Shown here in pieces: positions 56,101 to 63,148 of a stretch of 64,000 nucleotides of DNA. The stretch is from the NCBI GenBank assembly GCA_964030785.1, contig OZ034979.1, positions 13,562,583-13,626,582 of the forward strand, given 5' to 3'. The notes beneath the pieces are model-generated. The model was given only the letters and a program-made list of their open reading frames with translations, made no database searches and had not been told where the DNA came from. How positions within the stretch are numbered: position 1 is the stretch's first letter; each line of letters starts with the position of its first letter. This DNA comes from Siderastrea siderea (lineage: Eukaryota > Cnidaria > Anthozoa > Scleractinia > Rhizangiidae). The position numbers and the translations under genes were made by a program.

Positions 56101-56553
56101 TTATGCAAATACTTTGAGTTTGTATTTTCATGATTACATGAAAAAACTTTTTCTGTTTCATTTGAACTTGACACTTGGCAATGAAGCCCTGAAGACAAGG
56201 AGAGTAGCCTTTGAATGGGAATTAAGTTCCCCTTGCTACTATCCTGCCATCCCTTGAGTTTGTTCTTTGTTTGTTGTAGTTTTTTGTGGCAAAGGTTTGT
56301 TAAACATAAACATTAGACAAGACATTGAAATGCTTTTTCTTTGTTTTTGTTGCTAATTTCTATTTTGAAACAGAAATATCTTGTTGGATTTTTTCATTAA
56401 TCTGTTATTTTTAATTAAGAATGATGTACCTAATCATGGTTGTCTGCAGTCCCATGTAGTTGTTTGCAGCAGGTAATAAACAGCTCCTGTGTGTGTTTTC
56501 TAGGTGCCTTCTTCCCCAAAGTGATGTTACAATGCATCTTCCAGCATTAATTG
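32105..56553 (+). CDS. FAH: Fumarylacetoacetate hydrolase (fumarylacetoacetase), first five exons, partial
   Basis: FAH splits 4-fumarylacetoacetate into fumarate and acetoacetate, the last step of tyrosine breakdown, in the cytosol. Joining 32105-32185, 32262-32372, 45524-45610, 52827-52861 and 56504-56553 gives 364 nt, 121 codons plus one base, with consistent phases and GT-AG junctions. Recognisable blocks are MSFIQISPDNHFPIQNLPYG, RIGVAIGEYVLDL, DLFTGPVMS, PTLNAFMGLGREAW and TMHLPALIG, in the same order as the FAH N-terminal domain. The catalytic C-terminal domain (about 300 more residues) is not in the window. Introns 2-4 are 13.2, 7.2 and 3.6 kb and full of repeats. Confidence 0.93.
32262..32372 (+). 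CDS. FAH: FAH exon 2
   Basis: It encodes 37 residues from PRRRIGVAIGEYVLDL to KQVIQE. The acceptor is CTGAAG and the donor GTGAGC, phase 0 on both sides. The preceding intron is only 76 bp. Confidence 0.93.
32749..32960 (+). repeat. 39-bp minisatellite, about 5.4 units
   Basis: Units start at 32749 (47 bp, one longer), 32796, 32835, 32874 and 32913, each like GGAATACAGGGAGGTAACCA followed by 19 nt. Because 39 is divisible by three, a 110-codon open frame (32656-32988) reads through as 13-residue repeats (EEYREVTMKDSVR), which I judge non-genic. One more diverged unit lies alone at about 33740-33793. Confidence 0.93.
33274..33535. mobile_element. pogo/Tc1-like MITE, 262 bp
   Basis: The termini CCGTATTTTCTCAATTAAA and inverted copy are flanked by TA (33272-33273, 33536-33537). 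It has no coding sequence. Confidence 0.9.
33855..35420 (+). repeat. Repeat family R, plus-strand copy, interrupted
   Basis: 33855-34067 and 35110-35180 match, in order, the reverse complement of 45465-45190, and 35342-35380 (CCGCCTGCCCGAAAACCCCT) matches the reverse complement of 44908-44945. The 34068-35110 interval is extra and contains a local duplication around CACGTG...GCCGCCTGT blocks (34865-35105). The other copy leads into a RecQ-like reading frame. Confidence 0.6.
35600..36699 (+). mobile_element. 1.1-kb TIR element with 9-bp duplication and captured helicase fragment
   Basis: The ends TAGCCTGTTCCAGGCGTTCA are inverted copies extending about 100 bp. AGCTTCTTT is duplicated exactly at 35591-35599 and 36700-36708, and removing the element restores the LINE reading frame. 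A 9-bp duplication with long TIRs fits Mutator-like elements. The interior carries a RecQ-type helicase gene fragment. Confidence 0.85.
35930..36320 (+). pseudogene. RecQ-type DNA helicase fragment (captured)
   Basis: RecQ helicases unwind DNA with ATP. Here motif I reads ILPTGFGNSLIFQLFP, with Asn in place of the Walker Lys, and motif Ia reads IVVTPLVAIMKDQVEQL. An acidic GVDEEEDEEGAGK stretch, SLLSKEWRKE and an altered DEVH box (IDEDDEVHSVTE, in another frame) follow. The Walker lysine is lost and the frame is shifted at least twice, so it is not functional. Only the N-terminal third of a helicase is present. Confidence 0.78.
36697..38328 (-). pseudogene. RTE-like reverse transcriptase, frameshifted
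   Basis: Motifs seen are VHQGCVMSSFLFILIIDW, LDFADDI (catalytic Asp pair) and LRRIMRVFWPNRISN. The frame changes near 37360, 37690 and 37980. The reading frame stops being open at the PLE junction near 38311 and continues on the other side at 41142. Confidence 0.82.
38461..38484 (-). ncRNA. Hammerhead-like core, left Penelope arm
   Basis: The minus strand reads CTGAAGA, GGC-TGAG-GCC stem, GAAAC. It is the inverted twin of 41026-41049. Confidence 0.45.
38581..39594 (-). pseudogene. Penelope-like element, minus partial copy
   Basis: An uninterrupted 332-codon frame starts at SNFHPALQFTHTISASDISF and runs through the GIY-YIG domain to the same C-terminus as the plus copy. It lacks the catalytic YIDD region, so it is a truncated copy. 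Only a handful of residue differences from the plus copy are visible (for example HPQHC vs HPRHC). Confidence 0.9.
39595..40929 (+). CDS. Penelope-like reverse transcriptase / GIY-YIG endonuclease (plus copy)
   Basis: After the inversion junction the frame reads GGVAMGSKMGPNYACLFVGY, the catalytic KRYIDD box, SFLDINLRI, a Cys/His cluster CTHNRCRTCDYIS and a GIY-YIG domain GLVYAISCRRCSAVYIGETG to RERFGEHL. The open frame actually begins at 39301, but its first about 97 codons are antisense of the partner copy. The native N-terminus is missing, so autonomy is unlikely. Intact codons and near identity to the partner suggest a young insertion. Confidence 0.9.
   Translation, partial: PIPNNSSLEALAHFLDKRTVLEPPTSTLTRLAELVLTLNAFTFNGEFYKQTGGVAMGSKMGPNYACLFVGYIEEQITRQYTGFVPQLHKRYIDDVLGVACCSRLELDNYINFVSNFHPALQFTHTISASDISFLDINLRITNDRISTSIHYKVTDTHSYLHKQSSHPRHCKDGLPRSQLLRLRRLCSDDSDFLEKGKEMISFFVQRGYCASSLHHDLDAIQRVNRNNVIKQQDSESRDRSRIPLVLTFHPLSERIKRILVSNFNILSGDPQTKEIFPQPPLVAYRRDCNVRDTLVHTADRNQPGPHVGTSPCTHNRCRTCDYISRDSTLQGPQCSFNIKDAFTCKSSGLVYAISCRRCSAVYIGETGRTLRERFGEHLRSIEKNLPGFPVAEHFNANGHTLQDAQVRGVMLCGGNKLRKRQEMRLIFKLGTSQPHGLNSDFRYL
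41026..41049 (+). ncRNA. Hammerhead-like core, right Penelope arm
   Basis: CTGAAGA is followed by a short GGC/GCC hairpin and GAAAC, then CGTAT...ATACG could form stem III. The base expected to be U at position 16.1 is A here, which argues against full activity. Confidence 0.45.
41576..42058. other. FAH intron 2 spacer, no feature seen
   Basis: Ordinary AT-rich intron sequence. Confidence 0.5.
42062..43498. mobile_element. TIR element GGGTGGTTCCA with AAT duplication (family G)
   Basis: The left end GGGTGGTTCCACAAAATATC and inverted right end are bordered by AAT (42059-42061, 43499-43501). Close to both ends, GGAATTCCGAAGGCATGGGG-type units repeat with runs of 6-12 G. The centre (42240-43300) has no recognised gene. 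Confidence 0.85.
43662..44136. mobile_element. MITE AGTATACCTGCCAA
   Basis: AGTATACCTGCCAA and its imperfect inverted copy TTGGCAGGTATACT bound a 475-bp segment. Inside, CCGAAGANGTCCGA-like units repeat at 43748-43805. It splits the helicase fragment after VSRILE. A target duplication is not certain. Confidence 0.75.
44356..44756 (-). mobile_element. L2/CR1-clade LINE 3' end
   Basis: The minus-strand frame contains GDRAFLAAAPTLWNALPDDL and FKSQLKSHFFKLAY, the conserved C-terminus that follows the reverse transcriptase in CR1/L2-type LINEs. It is followed by a 3' UTR with GCGCATTAGATC and an AATAATAATAAAGTTAA tail. Only the last about 400 bp are present. Confidence 0.8.
45524..45610 (+). CDS. 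FAH: FAH exon 3
   Basis: It encodes 29 residues, PTLNAFMGLGREAWQEMRG to LSSNE, after a TTGCTTAG acceptor, with donor GTAAGT. It directly continues exon 2 by homology even though 13.2 kb separate them. Confidence 0.92.
45611..46029. other. FAH intron 3 start, no feature seen
   Basis: AT-rich sequence with a TAAT-rich run near 45785-45830. It lies between exon 3 and the first element of the intron. Confidence 0.5.
46510..46990. mobile_element. Non-autonomous TIR element, TAA duplication, G-run arrays (family T)
   Basis: TGCGCCGATCAATTCGAAAG and its inverted copy are flanked by TAA (46507-46509, 46991-46993). The interior repeats TTCAAATKCCC with CCCCGGG runs. The end TGCRCCGATCA resembles the TGCAYCYATCA end of 9321-10060. 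Confidence 0.85.
47350..47470. repeat. Hairpin-forming inverted repeat
   Basis: AACAATTATCCTGC...GGAATATCACCTGA is mirrored by TCAGGGGATATTCC...GCAGGATAATTGTT, with about 38-bp arms and a 40-nt loop. I tested it for tRNA-like features and saw none. Confidence 0.7.
47471..48844. other. FAH intron 3 stretch, no gene seen
   Basis: There is a 15-C run near 48587-48601 and a direct repeat CGCATTCAATCCTAT at 48823-48845. Minus-strand frames such as 48074-48274 have no recognised domain. Confidence 0.45.
48845..51059 (-). mobile_element. Tc1-like TIR element with CGCAAGAAGTTCTTGCG arrays (family X copy C)
   Basis: The right end reads, inward, CAGTACAGCCCAAAAATAAT then GCACGCGCAAGAA, next to TA at 51060-51061. 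The left end keeps AAAAATAATGCACGCGCAAG but has lost its outermost bases. Both ends carry clusters of CGCAAGAAGTTCTTGCG palindromes (48860-49035 and 50870-51035). The interior is the reverse-complement relative of 24514-26216. A MITE sits at 49823-50237. Confidence 0.75.
49823..50237. mobile_element. MITE with TIR AGGGGCTGTTCACATGATAC
   Basis: The ends AGGGGCTGTTCACATGATAC and inverted GTGTCATGTGAACGGCCCCT lie between AGTTT direct repeats (49818-49822, 50238-50242). Internal units of CATTCCGGAATGA repeat several times. Non-coding. Confidence 0.85.
51062..52310. other. FAH intron 3 remainder with one unassigned minus-strand frame
   Basis: A minus-strand frame (51322-51606, with a possible GTAAGG donor near 51334) has no domain I know and is probably chance or part of a repeat. 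No other feature was seen. Confidence 0.35.
52827..52861 (+). CDS. FAH: FAH exon 4 (micro-exon)
   Basis: It is 35 nt long and encodes GILRDNAGLKS plus two bases of the next Arg codon. The acceptor is TTTTCAG and the donor GTACAT. It supplies the expected ILRDN..L segment and restores the phase needed by exon 5. Confidence 0.85.
52862..54783. other. FAH intron 4 first half, no feature seen
   Basis: A G-run lies at 53250-53272. Frames near 53720-54100 overlap on both strands and match nothing recognisable. Confidence 0.45.
54784..55288 (-). pseudogene. Penelope C-terminal GIY-YIG fragment
   Basis: The frame contains MCRHLQQQIEEHKGTAIGNH and CQNKLDCLIFEMLFIKELKP, the end of a GIY-YIG-type domain of Penelope elements. 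A frameshift separates it from the preceding KDEIKVREDKPPL segment. Confidence 0.8.
55289..56000 (+). pseudogene. Penelope reverse transcriptase fragment
   Basis: The frame includes GLPLGPLMANAFMCNIEKQL, the catalytic KRYVDD box, RLPFLGMDIIRNG and KVYRRPTDTGLLLHYHSHVD. It starts inside the catalytic domain and shifts frame near 55840. The open frame beginning at 55002 is chimeric: codons before about 55289 are antisense of the minus fragment. Confidence 0.87.
56504..56553 (+). CDS. FAH: FAH exon 5
   Basis: It is 50 nt long and encodes CLLPQSDVTMHLPALIG, with acceptor TTTTCTAG and donor GTATGT. The last base opens a Gly codon to be completed by exon 6, which I could not find before 64000. Confidence 0.9.
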
Positions 56554-57584
56554 GTATGTCATTAATTGAGTTGTTTTTAAAAAATAAATTTCAATCGACA
56601 TGTAAATTTGTCGCTACATTTAGTAAGCCCGACTGGTTCTCCCAGTTTTCAATTGTTTTCTGGGTGCACACAGACGCGAAGTTGGATTTAGCAACCTGAT
56701 GTCTGAGTAGATTTCATTTGGGATAAAGCTCATTCACAGAGGGTGAACTCACTCAGCTTCAAGTGTTTTATGTGAGAGGGGTGCACACCTAATTGCAGTA
56801 ATGTTGTCATACAAGAATGGAAAAAAGTAATAAAGTAAAAAGCCAAATAGGAATTAATTAGCCATGCAAATTACTCACAGGTACATTCTTAGATTTTTAT
56901 AATTCTCAAACCACTTACAGATGCATATTGCAGATGACACTTACAGGTGCATTATATAGTTGACTGGGCAAGCATGTATAAATAAAGTGTTCCCTACCTA
57001 CGGTATGATACTTCATTTGATATCAATTGGGTTGATATAAGGTAAATTGGCCACCGTTTATCAGAGCAATTCCCTGTGTAGGAATAATAATCCTATTTCC
57101 TATTTGGCTTTAGGTGTATATCAATTGCAACTTTTGCAAAAAAGGTAAAAAAAGCACTCCAAACTGGTCCAGTGCATGTATGGCAGATTTATTGTTGTCA
57201 AACATTGTTTTCTTAGAATCTAACCTTTTAAAGATTTCAGCCAGTGGACAGTCAATGGCCAGTACAAAAACTATGGCAGGTTGCTTAAGTGAGATTGTTG
57301 TTAATTTTGCCATAATTTTTGAAAACATTAAAACACTAGCCAGTGTTTATAACACCAAATGTGCAGTGCAAAATTGTGTTTACTGAACTGAATGATGGAG
57401 ACCATTTAAAGTTGTGGCACATGTGTAATTACTACTAAGTAAACATAGAACTTGGCTTCAAATCAAATTTAATGTAATCATGAAAACTTGCCTTTTATTT
57501 TGGAACTGTTTGTGCCTGCTCCCGCTACTTCCTTTTAATCATTATCTAGTAAATTAGATTGTTGAAAGAAAGTGTCTCAACCTA
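56554..57584. other. FAH intron 5 start, no gene seen
   Basis: An inverted pair AAAGCCAAATAGGA (near 56840) and TCCTATTTGGCTTT (near 57095) bounds about 270 bp and may be a decayed MITE. FAH exon 6 was looked for and not found. Confidence 0.4.
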
Positions 57585-58143
57585 TGCCCTTTCTGGATGG
57601 GGTGGATCAAGCCATTGAGGTGAGCTGTTACCAGGTAGGGCTCCACCCATGGCCTCTGTGTTTTAGGGGACCAGCCTTTCTTGAATGTGGGATTATGTAG
57701 CCAAATAGGGTCTCCAGGCTTGAAACCAGATTACTGTGCCTTCTGATCATAGCACTGCTTCTGCAACTCACTCCCCACTTCAGCTTCCCACCGGCAAGTT
57801 GCATGAATGCAATCTAGCCGGGTCTGTAGCCAAAATATTTGGACTTAGACTTAGACTTAGACTGGTTTGAGTGGATACGCTCAGGTGTCCCGTACCTGGA
57901 AATGACCTCATTGACCAGTTTCTCGGCTACGGACTTCGCCTCTTGGTTTGGTATGAGGAACGCTTTTTTCCACTTTGAAAAATAATCCCCAACCACCAGA
58001 ATGTACTTGTTTCCTGATTCCGTGGTTGGTAGGGGTCCCATGATGTCGAGAGCTATCGTTTCAAATGGGTAACCTGGACAGCTGCTCACTAGGGGTGCTC
58101 TTCCTGGCTGCTGAGGGGACTTCATGCTGGAGCACTTTCTCAT
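57585..58143 (-). pseudogene. Ty3/gypsy integrase, degraded
   Basis: The core begins with ETIALDIMGPLPTT (first catalytic Asp) and VVGDYFSKWKKAF. Where the second Asp is expected the copy reads Asn, followed by an ACTTAG microsatellite that encodes Ser-Lys repeats (57843-57866). Farther on, a third frame has FKPGDPIWLHNPTFKKGWSP, the integrase C-terminal domain. It cannot be active. Confidence 0.82.
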
Positions 58144-58198
58144 ACTGACGTCACCAATCTCCTACATCGTGCTGCTCTCCATACCAATAGAATCGCTC

Positions 58199-58513
58199 TC
58201 ATACTTGGTCAAGCGTCTTGGTAGCACCAAGATGTCCACTACCGAGAGTGTCATGGAGGGCTGACAGGACTTCTGGAATCAGGGCTCTGGGCAGCACTAC
58301 CTGTAGTCGCGTACCACGACCATTATCAGATTCCCAGTGCCGATGAAGTACACCATTCTGCAACAGCAACCGGTTCCACTGCGCCCACATGCTGTTCATA
58401 GTTCTACTGGAAACTTGTACCTCCTGCAGGGATGGTTGGGTGTCATCCAGGACTTGTTTGGCGTACGCGATCACTTTTTCCCATCCAATGTCACTGACAT
58501 CACAGTCTACCAC
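58199..58513 (-). pseudogene. Ty3/gypsy RNase H remnant and integrase zinc-binding start
   Basis: The frame opens with VDCDVSDIGW, similar to the start of RNase H, and then jumps to a linker and ALHDTLGSGHLGATKTL, the integrase zinc-binding segment. Most of RNase H is deleted. Confidence 0.7.
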
Positions 58514-58539
58514 AAACTGTAAGTCAAAATGGGGAAAGG

Positions 58540-59314
58540 TTATGCAGGAGCTGACACCAGTTTCTTCTTCAAGGTACAGAAGGCAACGTCACACTCTGGT
58601 GTCCACTTAAATTTCTCGGTGGTCTTGGCTGTCAGGCGGTGCAATGGGGAGGCTATTTCTGTGAATTCCCCAATGAATCTTCGATAATAGGAAGCCAGAC
58701 CAAGGAAACTTCTCACTTCCTTGTCTTTTGATGGTAATGACCATTGTTTGACAGCTTCAGTCTTCTCGGGGTCAGTGCTCACACCTGCTGCTGAGATCAC
58801 ATGGCCAAGGTGTGGAACTTTGGGTCTCAACAGGAAGCACTTTGAAGGTAATTTCAGCTTGAGGCCTGCCTGGAGGAACCGTTCGAAGAACTCCTTCAGC
58901 CACTCCAGGTGTTCATCGAAGTCCTGTGCATAGACGATCATGTCATCCAGGTAGACCAGATGACAACAACAAGGTTCCTGGCGCATTGCAAAGACCAAAT
59001 GGCATAACCTGGAACTTGAACAGGCCATGGCGAGTCGCAAACACTGTCTTTTTGCGGTCTGTGGCATCCATCTCAACTTGCCAGTAGCCACTCGCTAGAT
59101 CCAGGGTAGTAAACATTCGAGCACCAGCCAAAGTGTCAAGAATTTTGGCAATGCGCGGCAGCGGGTATGGGTCCTTCCTGGTCAACTTGTTCAGCTTGCG
59201 GTAGTCCACACATAAACGGCTGCTACCAGTGAGGTAGACTGATGCACTAGTCCATGCTGCAGCATTTCCTCCACATGCTGGCATACAGTCTCTTGCTGGT
59301 GTACAGGTACTCAC
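58540..59314 (-). pseudogene. Ty3/gypsy reverse transcriptase, frameshifted
   Basis: [35 protein letters not shown] and [11 protein letters not shown] lie in one frame. [11 protein letters not shown] (catalytic Asp pair), LGHVISAAGVSTDPEKTEAV and FLGLASYYRRFIGEF lie in another. A frameshift separates them near 58990. Confidence 0.9.
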
Positions 59315-60667
59315 CTCAGTGCTTGCTTGATGGGTGGGTGGTTGCCAGTATCTATCTGGTGCTTTAGGATGCCTGTTGTGCCCAGGTCATCAGGTCCCGA
59401 CAAGAAGACATCAGAGTATTTGTCTAACAGTGTTGCAAGCCTGGCTGTCTGTTCCCCGGTCATGTCCATAGCATCTAAATTGAATTGGTCAGACACCTTC
59501 GGTTTTGCCTTCTTCCTGGTCGCCTGTGACACAAGGTGGCTACACTGGGCGGGTTCCAAGGCACTTCCCTCCAACTGGCTTAAGGTACCAACTGAGGTGT
59601 TCTTGTACAGAGTCACAGGAGTGGGTGACAGGTTGGTACAGCATTCTTCCTTGGTTTAGTAACCACTCAAGCCAACAAGATGTCATGCTGTTCGGCAAAC
59701 CCGGGAGATGGTTCTACCATACCTAACACACCGTCGTCATACTCAGCCCCCTTAAATTCTGACCAGGCACAACCACAGTTTCTGCTAAACTTAGCCTAAA
59801 AACTTTGCCCAAACCATTCTTGCTCTTAGTCCTACCACCTTATTTCCAATACCAATTTTTTAGGCCTCACAATCTATTTTACCGTATGTTTGCCAAGAAA
59901 ATGAATTCCAAGCAAACAATCCTGGGTTACATCAGCAGCAACCAACAGCGAATGAACAACAGCAACCCCATTGACACAAATGTGCAGGTCACATTTTCCC
60001 TTAATGTCTAACGGTTGACCATTAGCTGTAACTACCGGTTCACCAACCACACTAACCCCTTAATTTAAAATTCTTTTGGTACTCATCTGATATCTGCTGA
60101 TGAACCAGGGTTACCACTCACCCAGTGTCGACCAACATGTCTACAGGCTGACCCCCAACCAGCCCAGGCACATAAACTACAGCGTCACAAGAAACACTGT
60201 GAATACCACTAATAGAATTTCTGACCTCTGATTCTTCTTATTCATTTCTCGGGTCTTTTCCAATTTTTCCGACCAACGCTTGTATGGCGGCATTGGTCAC
60301 GGCTGGTTTCCCGACTGTTCCCTGGGCTTTTGAGGATATTATGCAATGAAATGATCCCAGTTACGACAACAAAAACAGCGCCTCTCTCTACGGTCTCTAG
60401 TATTCGGTCCCAATCTCCGACCGTTTTGTTTACGTTCGCCCCTCGTTCAATTCACATCCTGTCGCTTAATAGTTTGAACCATTTGTCCCATGGCAGCCTT
60501 AGCTTGTTTTGCTTGAGAAGCTCAACGATTTTGTCCTTTTGTTCAGCTGATGGCTCTTGAACGACCCGAACTTGTCAACCTTTGCTTCTTCGAGACTCAG
60601 CTTTGTACATGGCCTTGATTTCAAGAGCACAGCTGACCACACCATCGAGTGTATTTGGACCAGACTC

Positions 60668-61042
60668 TCAGATTTTCATCCGTACTTCACAGTCTTCCAA
60701 CGCATCAATAAATTGGTCCTTTGTGAGACTATCCTGCAACTGTTCCATCACCTCAGGGTATGCCTTAATAGCAACTAGCCTCTGCAACGAACTAGCAAGA
60801 TCTGGCACCTTTTTGTCCCATTCCCAATGCCTCGCACGGAACTCTGCCTTGTGCAACTCAATCCGCTCCTGTTGCACAAATTTTTCATAGAGTGCTTGCT
60901 TTAAATCGTAATTTCCCCCGCACGACCAATGATAAACCCGAAGCAGTAGCGCCTGAACTAGACTGAGAGGGGCCTGCAGTTTTGTCTTCGGTGACCATAA
61001 TTGTACTAGAAACTGCACAAAAATACTAGAAGGACTTCGCAA
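60668..61042 (-). pseudogene. Ty3/gypsy gag fragment
   Basis: The 124-codon frame (ALYEKFVQQERIELHKAEFR, DQFIDALEDCEVRMKI) has the helical, charged character of gypsy gag and precedes a knuckle CFCCRNWDHF at 60340-60400. A stop and loss of the last Cys mark decay. Confidence 0.7.
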
Positions 61043-61099
61043 TATGTTGTTCGTAATGGCTTGGGTTGGTTTTCGTTAGTATGGAGTCAGGACTCGACT

Positions 61100-61160
61100 C
61101 AACTGCACTCAATCATACACTCCTTTATTGCTAAAATCAATGTGCTTATATACATAATGG
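61100..61160 (-). promoter_or_regulatory. LTR promoter / poly(A) signal of the Ty3/gypsy element
   Basis: Minus-strand GTATATAAGC (61144-61153) and AATAAA (61124-61129) lie about 15 nt apart, as in compact LTRs. LTR limits were not resolved. Confidence 0.5.
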
Positions 61161-61516
61161 TAACTAACATATGTGACTAAATATGCAAGAGAATCATGAG
61201 AGAATTATGTGTAGTTTCCTTTCTAGTAAACACACCTATTACAACATTCCCGTAAACCTACAAAGTATTCTAGGCCAATTGTTTCAGTATTATAGACTAC
61301 GTCACTACTAACTTTCAACTCAAGGTCAAAGAATCTTTACATATCCACTGGGAAAAGCCCACGTTAAATCAACGGGTTATACATGTTAATTTAAAACTGT
61401 ATGTTTAGTTTTCACATTATCACGTTTTTTCCTTGCTGTTATTCTTGCTTATATTTTCATTTACAATTCTAATCACTATTACATATCAAGAGCTTTGTTG
61501 TAGCATTTCCCTTCAA

Positions 61517-61544
61517 CTGAGGATGGCATCAGGGATGCCGAAAC
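61517..61544 (+). ncRNA. Hammerhead-ribozyme-like core, solitary
   Basis: CTGAGGA is followed by a perfect GGCATC-AGG-GATGCC hairpin and GAAAC, the best stem II among the four candidates here. No Penelope coding sequence adjoins it, so it may be a leftover element end. Confidence 0.5.
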
Positions 61545-61939
61545 ATGTATTCTTTAAAACTTGTTGTTGTGCTGTATCTTAAAATAATTACGCAGTTCCT
61601 GAGGAACTCGAGGTGTTTACTATACCAGAGCAGAATTCCTTTGCAAAACCAACGTGACCTTTACTACATAAATATGGTTGACAAGACAAACAAGTTTCTA
61701 ATCCTTTTACAATTTCTGCTAAATCAAAAGATAACTATAGAGTACAATTGCACCACACTTCGAGCTTACAACCCCAGTACTACCTTCTCTAAAGCAGATG
61801 TGCACCACTCAGCCATGAGAGAATATACTGATGATAATGAAATGCAATCAAATCAATCAAAATGCTTCCACGACAATGTAGAATGCTGCATGGACAAGTG
61901 AGTGTAAATTCTATTCATCTGAATCAGTAGACAGAAGAA

Positions 61940-62835
61940 GAAAAATGTTAAGGGAAAAAAGTGCATGTTCTATATCCTTTATGACAAGAAAATGTGGCGT
62001 GAATGACTGCACAGAAAAACATCATAGAACCATTCACAAGGAAAGGAATGAAGTATCTGCTTCAGTGAGTACTTGCAGCAACCCACAGATCGATACATGC
62101 CTCCTTAACAGATTCAAAGAGTAAAAACAAAAATGGATTTGTAAACATAACGTGGGATAAAGCAGCGGCCATATCCTTCATCACAAACAAAAAAGCTTGG
62201 GAAGAGAGACTAAAACGAATGCGTGTAGAGTTGTCTATCGTAAAAGTGGGTGCGAAAAGCGAAAAAATTGCCTCAGAAAAAATGCGGGCTACCTCTCATT
62301 GACAAACAAGGACAAATTGTCAAGTTTGATGTTTATGGAATTAACAAAATCACTTCCGACATTCAAAACACAAACATTGATGGAGTAATTCAGTTGTTCA
62401 AAAATATCTCGAAGGGCAAAATCATATGCCCTACTGGAGCTCAATTAATGTACTATTGGCTATGAATATGCTGGATTTCATCCTGAGAGAGAGCAAAGTC
62501 CAGAACATCTGTTGCTTCTGAAGAATTGCTTTGGACAATGCATAGGAGGAATGCATCCATTAATCATGGATTTACTATTACAAGACCAAATCTCAGTTCT
62601 GTAAGGATCCATCATGTTGTGAAAGCGAATGTGGAACGTTTCTACAATATCGAAAATCTGGGAATCAAGTGTAAACCACACTATATATGGAGTATGCGAA
62701 TGTGGGAGATGTCCATTGGAAGTAAAGAGTAAAGCATCAAAGAAGAATTAGAGAACAAGAGTTGGTTGACAAAAATCTGGAATACAACAGTCAAGATAAT
62801 CGATGGATTGCAGAATATCCTTGCTTAAAAATCCC
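61940..62835 (+). pseudogene. BEL/Pao-type retrotransposon fragment (gag knuckle to protease)
   Basis: In shifting plus-strand frames I see a Cys-His knuckle (CGVNDCTEKHHRTIH, 61995-62040), LPLIDKQGQIVKFDVYGINK, a region like GFHPEREQSPEHLLLLKNCF, and GIKCKPH with CECGRC-type cysteines. This order resembles the gag-to-protease part of BEL/Pao elements. At least five frameshifts or stops are present. I regard the family call as probable. Confidence 0.6.
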
Positions 62836-62852
62836 CTCATGCAGCTCTCCCA

Positions 62853-63037
62853 GTAGTGGGTAAAGAGTCAAACAAATACCACCTCATACGTCATCGGTAT
62901 TGCTCGCTGATAGCAAAACAACGATACGGCTCAGCTTTGCCTTTCGGCTTGGCATCGCCTTAATTGTTGTTTTGCTATCAGCGAGCAATACCGCTGCCAT
63001 ATGAGGTGGTGATTCGTTTGACTCTTTACCCACTACT
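62853..63037. repeat. Long hairpin with near-perfect arms
   Basis: Arms of about 82 bp (AGTGGGTAAAGAGTCAAAC at the left tip, TATTGCTCGCTGATAGCAAA at the stem centre) enclose a loop of about 20-36 nt. It separates the BEL/Pao remnant from the Polinton fragment. Confidence 0.9.
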
Positions 63038-63148
63038 ACCAACATTATTGGTTGAGTGTTTTGCGCCATGCCCCCGCACCTGCACGCTGTCTACGTGCAC
63101 CGCCGTTATCCAGCACAAAAACTCAAACGAATACCACCGGTTGCACAA

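Larger units (their letters stand above)
57585..61480 (-). mobile_element. Ty3/gypsy LTR retrotransposon, degraded
   Basis: Read on the minus strand the order is LTR-like sequence (61075-61480), gag (60668-61042), a CCHC-like knuckle (60340-60420), protease with LVDTG (near 60130-60160), reverse transcriptase (58540-59314), integrase zinc region (58199-58300) and integrase core and C-terminus (57585-58143). This order is typical of Ty3/gypsy elements. Many stops and shifts are present and the other LTR was not identified. Confidence 0.85.
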
